Positions 1 through 7,497 of a stretch of DNA of 32,065 nt are shown piece after piece. Under the pieces are notes generated by a model. That model ran no database searches, was not told where the DNA came from, and saw only the letters and a list, made by a program, of their open reading frames with translations. The stretch is taken from the NCBI GenBank assembly GCA_002722455.1, contig PBMB01000004.1, forward strand, positions 36,312-68,376. Direction: 5' to 3'. A program made the translations under genes and the position numbers. This stretch comes from Chloroflexota bacterium (GTDB lineage: Bacteria > Chloroflexota > Dehalococcoidia > Lucifugimonadales > GCA-2722455). Positions within the stretch are counted from its first letter, which is position 1. Each line of letters begins with the position of its first letter.

Positions 1-2
1 TT

Positions 3-110
3 ATTACAGCAAATAAAGGTAGATTATCTGAAGATGTCTATAAAGAGGCTAAGAAAAGATTAGCCTCGATAGGTGTTGATGCTAATCTTTCCAGCGGCCA
101 TGTTTGGTGA
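3..110 (+). CDS. C-terminal end of an unidentified protein (5' truncated by window)
   Basis: An open frame enters from the left edge in frame 3 and stops at TGA 108-110, giving 35 residues. They form a basic, helical-looking stretch (LSEDVYKEAKKRLASIG) followed by DANLSSGHVW at the C-terminus. The other two forward frames hit stops earlier. The next gene begins 30 nt downstream on the same strand, so the two may be co-transcribed. I do not recognise the family from this tail. Confidence 0.5.
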   Translation: MTANKGRLSEDVYKEAKKRLASIGVDANLSSGHVW

Positions 111-140
111 AATCATTGAAATAAAAAAGGAGTATTCGAT

Positions 141-1298
141 ATGGCAGAGAAAAAATTTAGAGCCGGTGTTATAGGATTAGGATGGATGGGGATGTTGTAT
201 GATGTTGGGAGCAGAATGGGTACATGGCATATAGATGATGTTAATAGGCCAACACCTGATGATAGTGAACTTGATATTCATAGGAAATTCCATGCCTATC
301 AAAGGCATGATTCAAGATTGGGAATACCAGTTTCTTATTCTATGGCTTTGCATGATCGTCCTGAAGTTGAGTTAGTTGCAGCTGCTGATAGAGATGTAAA
401 CCGTCTTAGAATTTGTGGAGAACGTTTTGGAATAAGTAAATTGTACAGTGATGCTAAAGAGATGCTTAAAAAAGAGAGTTTGGATATATTGGCTATTTCA
501 ACCAATGTGAAGGGTAGAGCTGAATTAACTGTCCTTGCTGTGAAGTATGGGGCTAAAGGTATTATGACAGAGAAACCAATGGCATATTCTCTTGAAGAAA
601 CTGATCAGATGGTAGAAGTTTGTAAAAATGCTGGAGTCCCATTAGTTTGTGGTTCGACTTCTGCATCGCACCCTTCAATGGCTTCTGCAAAACAGTTAAT
701 AGAGGAAGGAGCAATTGGTGAAGTTGTATCATATGATATTGTTTCTGATACGAATCTTTCGCAGCATCAGAATTGGTCATATTTTATTGATAGTCCAGCA
801 GCGTGGGTTATAGCAATAGGAGATGAAGAGAAAAGAGAAAGTGGAAGTGCTGAATTCAGGGGAGAAGGAATGCTGGTTACCGAATCAGGCCAAGTAGTTC
901 ATTTTAGAAAAGGTGGACCGATGATGCGTGTTACTGGTACAGAAGGTGAGATATATAAGAGATCTGCTTATTCAACTTGGCATTTAGCAAAGGATATCAA
1001 ACGTTCTTCATTATCTGGGGTTAATTTGCCTGAAAATCAGTCATATAAAGTTGATAGAGTTGAAGTACCTTGGCCTTTAATTCAGATGGATTCAGGTAGT
1101 TGTACAACATATGGATTTGCAGATGTATTTGATTGTTTGGCTGGTAAACTTGATGAGCCAAAAAATTCAGGCAGGAGAGTTGCGAAGGCGTTAGAAGTTG
1201 AATTAGCATTAAAGATGTCTTCAGCGCAAGGTGGTGTTCCTATCAAATTACCATTAAAAGATCGATCTATATCAATGGAATATGACTGGCATCGTTAA
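141..1298 (+). CDS. Gfo/Idh/MocA-family NAD(P)-dependent oxidoreductase
   Basis: A 385-residue protein with an N-terminal Rossmann glycine motif (GVIGLGWMG, residues 9-17) and the family's EKP signature at 144-146, which supplies the catalytic/cofactor lysine. The C-terminal half (about 190-360) is the alpha/beta substrate domain. The ATG has an AAGGAG Shine-Dalgarno at 127-132. Family members oxidise or reduce sugars, inositols and related polyols with NAD(P); the substrate cannot be read from sequence. One oddity is a stretch of about 50 residues (20-72) between the glycine motif and the second beta strand, longer than in typical members and rich in His, Asp and Arg. It converges on the FAD oxidoreductase gene with only 6 nt between them. 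Confidence 0.85.
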   Translation: MAEKKFRAGVIGLGWMGMLYDVGSRMGTWHIDDVNRPTPDDSELDIHRKFHAYQRHDSRLGIPVSYSMALHDRPEVELVAAADRDVNRLRICGERFGISKLYSDAKEMLKKESLDILAISTNVKGRAELTVLAVKYGAKGIMTEKPMAYSLEETDQMVEVCKNAGVPLVCGSTSASHPSMASAKQLIEEGAIGEVVSYDIVSDTNLSQHQNWSYFIDSPAAWVIAIGDEEKRESGSAEFRGEGMLVTESGQVVHFRKGGPMMRVTGTEGEIYKRSAYSTWHLAKDIKRSSLSGVNLPENQSYKVDRVEVPWPLIQMDSGSCTTYGFADVFDCLAGKLDEPKNSGRRVAKALEVELALKMSSAQGGVPIKLPLKDRSISMEYDWHR

Positions 1299-1304
1299 TT
1301 CTAA

Positions 1305-3056
1305 TCACAAGTTATCTGGTTTACAGTATTTTAAATCTATTTCAGTCGGATATATTTCTAACTGTCTATTAATTTCTTTATACCGTAAATTTTTCAGCCA
1401 GTTGTCATTATCAAGTTCTGGATAATCACTTCTACGAAATGCTCCTCTTGTTTCTTTTCGTAAGAGACTACCGCAAATCATCATTTCAGCACAATCTAAC
1501 ATATTTCTAATTTCATATATTTCTAATAGTTTTTTAGGAGTTATTTTATGGGTCTTCCCATTTGAGTTATTTAAATCATTAGCAATTTTCTGTATCTTAT
1601 TTAGACCTTTAGATAAGGTGTGATTATCCCGTATAACCCAGCAATGAGAGTACATAATATTTCTAATTTCACTTTTGATTTTTTTAGTATCAACATCTGT
1701 TATATTTAATAAGTTTTTACAGGAATAAGCTTCTTCAAAATCTATATCTTTTTGTTTTGTTTTTAATGCCATTTCTGCAGCAGATTTCCCTGCTCTTTTT
1801 CCGTAAACTAAAGGGATCATTGACGTATATCCTTCTGGTCTGGCATGTCCGTATATACCACCAGCTACTGCGCCGGCTGCATAAAGCATTGGTACAGTAG
1901 TTTCCCCTTTTTCATTAACAACAATTCCTCCAATTGTAGTATGGGCAGCTGGAGTGGTCTCGAGTAGATCTTTTGCAGGATCAGGAATGTTTTGAGGAAC
2001 TGATGAGACGATCTGAGACCAGACTGTACCGTAAGTTTTGATATTTTCTATAACTATATCCAAAAGACTTCCTTGTTGAGTGGATTTTATATCATTATCT
2101 GTATTTAAGTCGTTGTTTTTAAAAAATTCTGTCATGTCTACGTAAATCGTGTCACGTTCTGTACCGTTATCAATTATTTCTTGCGCAATTGCTGCTGAAA
2201 ATATTTCTTTAGTAACATTATTTAAACTATTGATACCATGTTTATGTAAAAACTCTTCTTTCTTGGCATTTAGAAAAACTGCACCTGGCAGTGCACCAGT
2301 AGCTGAAGGTACAAAGTTAACAACTTCCATATCTATAAGTTCAGCACCGGCATGATATCCAATTGCATGACCGTCACCAGTTTCTTCAAGAGAAACTGAA
2401 GTCTTTGAAAAAATCTGGCTATAAGTTCCGGTTGCCAGAATAGTTGTTTTTGATTTAATTAAAAGCAGCTTGTCCGATTCATAATTAACAGCTAAACCTC
2501 CAACAACATCAGCTCCATCTTTAACAAGTTTTATTAACGCACTATTTTGTATCACCCGGATATTACGATTTTCCACCTGATCAAGAAGAGTATTCATAAT
2601 TGCTATACCCGGAGGGTATCCATAAGAATGTTTTCTTGTTGAATTATCTTTAAATGCAACATTACGGGGATATGTGTGTTCAGCTGAGTAACTTACAGTT
2701 ATAGAATTATCTTCATTTCTGTCGAAATCTATACCCCAGGAAATAAGTTCATTAATTCTGTCCTGAGTTTCATCAACCAGGATTTTAGCAAGAGTTTGGT
2801 TGCCTGAATATCCACCATAAGAAATCAAGTCCTGCATTGAAGTGAAATTTGTGTCTTTAGGATCAGCCCAGCTTCCTACACTTGCACTGGTTCCTACATT
2901 GAGAGAGCATCCTGAATTTCCAAAAAGGCCTTTTACAATCATGGTAACCGATGCACCACAGTCAAAAGCTTCAATAGCAGCCCTGCATGCTGCGCTGCCA
3001 CCACCAATTATAAGAACATCGGTGTTGATATGAGAAACTTCTTTTGTAGTAAACAT
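1305..3056 (-). CDS. FAD-dependent oxidoreductase, fumarate reductase/succinate dehydrogenase flavoprotein family
   Basis: A 583-residue flavoprotein. The N-terminus carries the FAD dinucleotide motif (VLIIGGGSAAC, 14-24), followed by the SGCS-type segment near 48-51. The middle has the ATGTYSQIF strand and an ETGDGHAIGYHAG segment. The C-terminal FAD site (YAAGAVAGGIYGHARPEGY) is typical of SdhA/FrdA/AprA/NadB relatives. The last ~110 residues form the family's helical cap. It is the last gene of a leftward operon, starting 6 nt after glmS. No iron-sulfur or membrane anchor subunit is adjacent, so it is probably a soluble oxidoreductase rather than a respiratory fumarate reductase. The substrate is unknown. 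NadB and AprA are alternatives, but the overall sequence does not look canonical for either. Confidence 0.8.
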   Translation of the reverse strand: MFTTKEVSHINTDVLIIGGGSAACRAAIEAFDCGASVTMIVKGLFGNSGCSLNVGTSASVGSWADPKDTNFTSMQDLISYGGYSGNQTLAKILVDETQDRINELISWGIDFDRNEDNSITVSYSAEHTYPRNVAFKDNSTRKHSYGYPPGIAIMNTLLDQVENRNIRVIQNSALIKLVKDGADVVGGLAVNYESDKLLLIKSKTTILATGTYSQIFSKTSVSLEETGDGHAIGYHAGAELIDMEVVNFVPSATGALPGAVFLNAKKEEFLHKHGINSLNNVTKEIFSAAIAQEIIDNGTERDTIYVDMTEFFKNNDLNTDNDIKSTQQGSLLDIVIENIKTYGTVWSQIVSSVPQNIPDPAKDLLETTPAAHTTIGGIVVNEKGETTVPMLYAAGAVAGGIYGHARPEGYTSMIPLVYGKRAGKSAAEMALKTKQKDIDFEEAYSCKNLLNITDVDTKKIKSEIRNIMYSHCWVIRDNHTLSKGLNKIQKIANDLNNSNGKTHKITPKKLLEIYEIRNMLDCAEMMICGSLLRKETRGAFRRSDYPELDNDNWLKNLRYKEINRQLEIYPTEIDLKYCKPDNL

Positions 3057-3062
3057 TTTATA

Positions 3063-4913
3063 TTATTCCACAGTGACAGACTTAGCTAAATGACGAGGTT
3101 GGTCTACATTGTAACCTTTAGAAATTCCTACATAATATGATAAAAGTTGTAGAGGGACAGCTGTAAGAAAAGGACTAAGGAGTTCATCAATTTCTGGTAA
3201 ATAAATAATGTGTTCAGCAAAATTTTTAATTTCGGTATTACCTTCAGTTGTAAGAACTATGATATTTCCATTTCGTGCTGCAATTTCACTGATTGTAGTC
3301 ATCATTTTGGGATAAAGAGAATCCTGAGGAGCAATAGCGATTATTGGGATATTTTGATCAATAAGAGAAATTGGACCATGTTTTAATTCTCCGGCGGGAT
3401 ATCCTTCTGCATGAATATAACTAAGCTCTTTAAGTTTTAATGCTCCTTCCATTCCAATTGGATAATTGAGACCTCTTCCTAAAATTAGAAAATTTCGGTA
3501 TTTGGATAAGGTTTTAGCTAAAGGAGTATACAAGGATTCTTGAGATAAAAGTTGATTTAGTTTTTCAGGTATCTGATTGAGGCTTAAAATCGTTTGATTT
3601 AAATTGATGTTTGGTATTGTTTTTCTTTCGTTTCCTAAAAATAATCCTAATATAAATAATGCTGCCATAGAACTCAGAAATGTTTTTGTACTGGCTACTC
3701 CAATTTCTGTTCCAGTACGTAAATGGATATAAGAATTTGCTAATCGAGTTGATTGAGTTTCAAGGTAATTAGTGAGGGTAATTTGATATGCTTTTTTTGC
3801 CTTCGCTATTTCCATAGCTCCCAGAGTATCTGCAGTTTCACCAGATTGACATACGGAGATTACAAGTGTATTTTCATTGATTACAGGATTACGATAACGA
3901 AATTCAGATGCATTATCTATGTCTACAGGTATACCCGTAAATTGTTCGATCCATATTTTCCCAACCATTGCAGCATGAAGGCTGCTACCCATTCCGATTA
4001 ATATGATTCGTTCAATGTTTTTTAGTCTAGATATATCTAAATTACAATCGCTTAAGTCAATTTTAGCAGGAGCAGTAAAAAGTCTGTCTTTCATTGTATT
4101 GACTATAGACTGAGGTTGTTCGTGTATTTCTTTTAGCATGTAGTGTTTATAGGTACCTTTTTGTGTTGATTTATTATTAACTTGCAATATTACCTTTTCT
4201 TTTTGTAGCACATCGGATGTTTTCAATGATTTGAATTCTACATTGTTTTCTGAAATGTAAGCTATTTCACCACTGTTTAGGTAAGTAAATTGCGATGTAT
4301 GTTCGATGAGGGGAGTTATGTCACTAGCGACAAATGTGGCATTTTTTGAATATCCTATTACAACTCCTCCTGCATTTCCTGATTTAAATGCTATCAATTT
4401 GACAGGATCTTCAGTTATATGTGATACGACAACTGCATTGGAACCTTCTAATCTGGATGCTGTGAGTTGAGTAGCTTGGGAAATAGAGTGACCTTTAGCT
4501 ATGTAATCTTCAATGATATGAGGAATACATTCGGAATCTGTTTCAGAGACTATATTATGGCCAGAAATTGTCAATTTTTCACGTAGTTCTTGGTAATTTT
4601 CAATTATCCCGTTATGAACGACAGCTATTTTTTGTGTACAGTCAGAATGTGGGTGAGAGTTAGTTTTACTAGGTTTCCCATGAGTAGCCCAGCGAGTGTG
4701 TCCTATACCGTATAGATTATTAGTAGGATGATCTACTATAGCTTTTTTCAAAGTTGGGAATTTACCACTTGTCTTTGTAATTGATAATTCTTGGGATGCC
4801 GTAATAGTTGCAATACCGATACTGTCATATCCACGATATTCAAGTTTTTTTAAACCATTAAGGAGTATATTTTTTGTGTCTTGATTTCCAAGATATCCTA
4901 TGATTCCGCACAT
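3063..4913 (-). CDS. glmS: Glutamine-fructose-6-phosphate aminotransferase (isomerizing)
   Basis: A 616-residue enzyme making glucosamine-6-phosphate from fructose-6-phosphate and glutamine, the first step to UDP-GlcNAc and peptidoglycan. The N-terminal Ntn amidotransferase begins MCGIIGY with Cys2 as nucleophile, plus HTRWATHG (72-79) and NGIIENY (101-107). Two SIS domains follow, with GTEIGVASTK (401-410), a canonical EGYPAGELKHGP segment, and the diagnostic C-terminus PRHLAKSVTVE. Oddities: the phosphate-loop SQSGET of typical GlmS reads CQSGET (Cys355), and the earlier CGTS loop reads MGSS (308-311). Only 42 nt separate it from plsC upstream, leaving no room for a glmS ribozyme. Confidence 0.97.
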   Translation of the reverse strand: MCGIIGYLGNQDTKNILLNGLKKLEYRGYDSIGIATITASQELSITKTSGKFPTLKKAIVDHPTNNLYGIGHTRWATHGKPSKTNSHPHSDCTQKIAVVHNGIIENYQELREKLTISGHNIVSETDSECIPHIIEDYIAKGHSISQATQLTASRLEGSNAVVVSHITEDPVKLIAFKSGNAGGVVIGYSKNATFVASDITPLIEHTSQFTYLNSGEIAYISENNVEFKSLKTSDVLQKEKVILQVNNKSTQKGTYKHYMLKEIHEQPQSIVNTMKDRLFTAPAKIDLSDCNLDISRLKNIERIILIGMGSSLHAAMVGKIWIEQFTGIPVDIDNASEFRYRNPVINENTLVISVCQSGETADTLGAMEIAKAKKAYQITLTNYLETQSTRLANSYIHLRTGTEIGVASTKTFLSSMAALFILGLFLGNERKTIPNINLNQTILSLNQIPEKLNQLLSQESLYTPLAKTLSKYRNFLILGRGLNYPIGMEGALKLKELSYIHAEGYPAGELKHGPISLIDQNIPIIAIAPQDSLYPKMMTTISEIAARNGNIIVLTTEGNTEIKNFAEHIIYLPEIDELLSPFLTAVPLQLLSYYVGISKGYNVDQPRHLAKSVTVE

Positions 4914-4955
4914 ATTTATAGCCCTATTAGGATATAGTGGTTTTTTGCTTGTGAA

Positions 4956-5588
4956 TTAAGCATATTCCCCTCGATAACTTTCAGGTAATAAATTTGCAAT
5001 TTTCGACATAATTGTTTGAGTGATATTTGCTAGAATTTCTTTAGAATATGTCTCTGTAGGGATTTGATCTAATGTGAATGGCTTCCCAATATTGACTGTA
5101 AAGTTTCCTGTAGGATTTAGTATACGTGCAGTTGAATGTAGATGTGCAGTGCCTGTTATACTCATTGGTAATATGGGGGCCATGGATTTTAAAGCAATCA
5201 AAGCTACTCCTGAATGTCCTCGTGATAATTTATTAGGAGATCGACCACCTTCAGGGTATATTAAAAGAGATTTTTTCTCACGTAAAGTTTTTAAGCACCA
5301 CTTCATAGCTTCTACATCAACTTTACCACGTTTCAATGGATATGCACCATACCAGTTTAAGAATTGTTTACTGATAGAATTTTGAAAGACTTCTGATTTA
5401 GCCAAGAAACGAACTTCTCTTGGAATACTGACAGATATTAATGATGAGTCGAAATTACTTTGATGATTCGAGACTATGATTAAAGGACAGTTTTTGGGTA
5501 CATTTTGTTTTCCTTTTATTTCCCAATTTGCAAAAATATTAAGGGTTCCAGTTTGGATTATGTTACAAATAGTATTAAGTACAGTCAT
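4956..5588 (-). CDS. plsC: 1-acyl-sn-glycerol-3-phosphate acyltransferase (PlsC-like)
   Basis: A 210-residue acyltransferase of the LPLAT family, which adds the second acyl chain to lysophosphatidate in phospholipid synthesis at the inner face of the membrane. Seen: the HX4D catalytic motif NHQSNFD (His42, Asp47) and the substrate motif YPEGGRS (111-117), where most homologs have EGTRS. An AKSEVF segment lies between them. Its ATG overlaps the cmk stop as ATGA (5585-5588), which suggests translational coupling. The cmk-plsC pairing recurs in many bacteria, which supports the call. A role in acylating another lipid cannot be excluded. Confidence 0.9.
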   Translation of the reverse strand: MTVLNTICNIIQTGTLNIFANWEIKGKQNVPKNCPLIIVSNHQSNFDSSLISVSIPREVRFLAKSEVFQNSISKQFLNWYGAYPLKRGKVDVEAMKWCLKTLREKKSLLIYPEGGRSPNKLSRGHSGVALIALKSMAPILPMSITGTAHLHSTARILNPTGNFTVNIGKPFTLDQIPTETYSKEILANITQTIMSKIANLLPESYRGEYA

Positions 5589-6253
5589 TTGTTGTAACTA
5601 TTTAAATCAATTATTGTATTAACAACTTGTTTTAGATTCATGTTGTCAGTATGTATTACGAACGAATCACTAGCTGCTTTTAAGGGAGATATTTTTCTAT
5701 TACTATCTATCTTGTCACGGTGGCTAATTTCATTAGTGATTGATTTTTGTGATTCCTCATCATTTTGTTCTAAGATTGATAATTTTCTTGTAGTTCTGGT
5801 TTTAATTCCTGCTTGTAGAAAAATTTTAGTAGATGCATTAGGTAATACTACAGTTCCGATATCTCTGCCAGCCATTACAGTAGATGAAATCTCAGATAAA
5901 TTCCTTTGTTTTTTTACTAGATAAGTTCGAATATAAGGTATTGTTGAGAATTCTGAAACAGTTTTAATTACAGATGGATCAGATAGGTAGTCATTTACTA
6001 TGTCTCCATCAATGGTTATTGTAGTTTTTTCATTATCACATGTAGTTTCTATCTGATGTTTATCAAGTATCGTTTTAATTTTATCAAGATTCGTTTTTTT
6101 AATGGCTTTTTTTGACAATAACCAGGCCACAGCTCGATACATTAGTCCTGTATCAACAAATTGCCAGCTTAGTTGACTTGCTACGAGAGAACCTACTGTT
6201 GATTTTCCTGAAGCTACAGGGCCATCGATTGCAATTGTTCTTGAATTCACCAT
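5585..6253 (-). CDS. cmk: Cytidylate kinase
   Basis: A 222-residue NMP kinase phosphorylating CMP/dCMP with ATP. The N-terminal P-loop is GPVASGKST (11-19), preceded by the typical IAIDG strand. VDTGLMYRAVAW follows, and then the GRDIGTVVLP segment that distinguishes Cmk from other NMP kinases. Its length matches the family. It lies 49 nt downstream of the SDR gene and overlaps plsC by 4 nt, inside the leftward operon. Confidence 0.96.
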   Translation of the reverse strand: MVNSRTIAIDGPVASGKSTVGSLVASQLSWQFVDTGLMYRAVAWLLSKKAIKKTNLDKIKTILDKHQIETTCDNEKTTITIDGDIVNDYLSDPSVIKTVSEFSTIPYIRTYLVKKQRNLSEISSTVMAGRDIGTVVLPNASTKIFLQAGIKTRTTRKLSILEQNDEESQKSITNEISHRDKIDSNRKISPLKAASDSFVIHTDNMNLKQVVNTIIDLNSYNK

Positions 6254-6302
6254 AATTAGATCGAATTCCTCTTTTTTATTTAACAGAATACCATAGAGAT
6301 TA

Positions 6303-7040
6303 TTATCCTCTGCCTACATATTTCTGATTTATTGGTAGTACTATTGATTCGAGCATAGTCATATGAGGAGGTAAAGATGCTACTGTAATAGCGATTTCAG
6401 CGAATTCTTCAGTAGACATCATTGGTTCGAGATCCATGTTATTCTTTTTATCTCTTTCAGATCGAGTTTCTGTACGAACATTTCCTGGGTGCAATGTACT
6501 TGCTGATATATTGTAATCTCTTCCTTCTAATGCTATACATTTAGTTAAACCAACTATGCCATGTTTCGAAGTTGAATAAGGTAGTGAATTTATTCGAGGC
6601 ATTTGTGCAGAAATACTACCAATATTAATTATCCTGCCATTACCTTGGGATTTCATGATTTTAAAAGCTTCGCGGCTACATAAGAAAACACCAGTTAAAT
6701 TTACGTTAATTACATTATTCCATGTTTTTAAACTTAAGTTTTCTAAAGACCCTCCTTCCATCACGCCTGAATTATTTATAAGAATGTCGATTTTATCGAA
6801 TTCTTGAGTAGAAGTTTTGAATAAATTGATTACATCAGATTCTTTACTTACGTCTGTAGGTACTACTATTGCATTACCTCCTGATTTTTTAATTTGATCG
6901 CGGGTATTATCTAGACGCTCAGTATTACGAGAGGCAAGTATTAAATTAGATCCTTCTTGGGCAAATGCAATAGCAATAGCTTTTCCTATACCAGAACCAG
7001 CGCCAGTAATTATTGTAGTTTTTCCAGATAGTTTGTTCAT
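6303..7040 (-). CDS. Short-chain dehydrogenase/reductase (SDR)
   Basis: A 245-residue classical SDR. Seen: the TGAGSGIG cofactor loop (12-19), NNSG (89-92), the serine segment GSIS (141-144) and the YSTSK catalytic pair (Tyr155, Lys159). Arg38 after the second strand hints at NADP preference. FabG-like or alcohol/aldehyde dehydrogenase activity is possible; the substrate is not determinable. It is the first gene of the leftward operon ahead of cmk, with a GGGGG-type ribosome site just upstream of the ATG, and it is divergent from the ferredoxin gene across 160-170 nt. Confidence 0.88.
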   Translation of the reverse strand: MNKLSGKTTIITGAGSGIGKAIAIAFAQEGSNLILASRNTERLDNTRDQIKKSGGNAIVVPTDVSKESDVINLFKTSTQEFDKIDILINNSGVMEGGSLENLSLKTWNNVINVNLTGVFLCSREAFKIMKSQGNGRIINIGSISAQMPRINSLPYSTSKHGIVGLTKCIALEGRDYNISASTLHPGNVRTETRSERDKKNNMDLEPMMSTEEFAEIAITVASLPPHMTMLESIVLPINQKYVGRG

Positions 7041-7135
7041 GATTCCCCCAAGAATAGTTATTTTATTTAGATATTTACTTTTTATTGAGTATTCATTATG
7101 TTTTAATGTAAAATGATTAGTGTATTACTCTAAGT

Positions 7136-7165
7136 TTGAATCAGATTATACGTTACTAATATAAT
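7136..7165 (+). promoter_or_regulatory. Candidate sigma70-type promoter for ferredoxin-aconitase genes
   Basis: TTGAAT at 7136-7141 and a perfect TATAAT at 7160-7165 are separated by 18 nt, ending 46 nt before the ferredoxin ATG. It lies in the divergent intergenic region 7041-7211, which holds no other feature I can support. Read by consensus match only, in AT-rich DNA. Confidence 0.5.
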
Positions 7166-7211
7166 GGATTCCATAGAGTTTGGTAAATTTTTTTTATAGG
7201 AGTTGATGATA

Positions 7212-7460
7212 ATGACTTATATTATTGCTGAGCCATGTGTTGATGTGAAAGATGGAGCATGTGTTGATGTTTGCCCAGTTGATTGTATATATACAGAAGA
7301 CGATGACAATCAGTATTATATTCATCCGGAAGAATGTATTGATTGTGCGGCGTGTGAACCAGTTTGTCCTGTTCTGGCTATTTTCGCAGAAGAAGATACA
7401 CCTGTACAGTGGGAGACATATAAAGATATAAATTATGAGTATTTTGGAGAATCAAGATAA
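7212..7460 (+). CDS. fdxA: 7Fe ferredoxin ([3Fe-4S]/[4Fe-4S], FdxA type)
   Basis: An 82-residue electron carrier beginning MTYIIAEPC, the classic FdxA start. The cysteine pattern is C9, C17, C21-P, then CIDCAACEPVCP. In known 7Fe ferredoxins this ligates one 3Fe-4S cluster (first, second and last Cys) and one 4Fe-4S cluster. Cys25 is the extra non-ligand Cys common in the family. In-frame TTG (7203) and ATG (7206) lie upstream, but the AGGAG at 7198-7202 is spaced 9 nt from the ATG at 7212, which decides the start. The aconitase gene follows 37 nt downstream. Confidence 0.94.
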   Translation: MTYIIAEPCVDVKDGACVDVCPVDCIYTEDDDNQYYIHPEECIDCAACEPVCPVLAIFAEEDTPVQWETYKDINYEYFGESR

Positions 7461-7497
7461 TTAATCAAGCGGTATCTTTATTGGTTGGAGGATTTTA

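Noticed and set aside
4914..4955. Possible glmS ribozyme or leader
   Set aside because: Only 42 nt separate plsC and glmS, far too short for the ribozyme.
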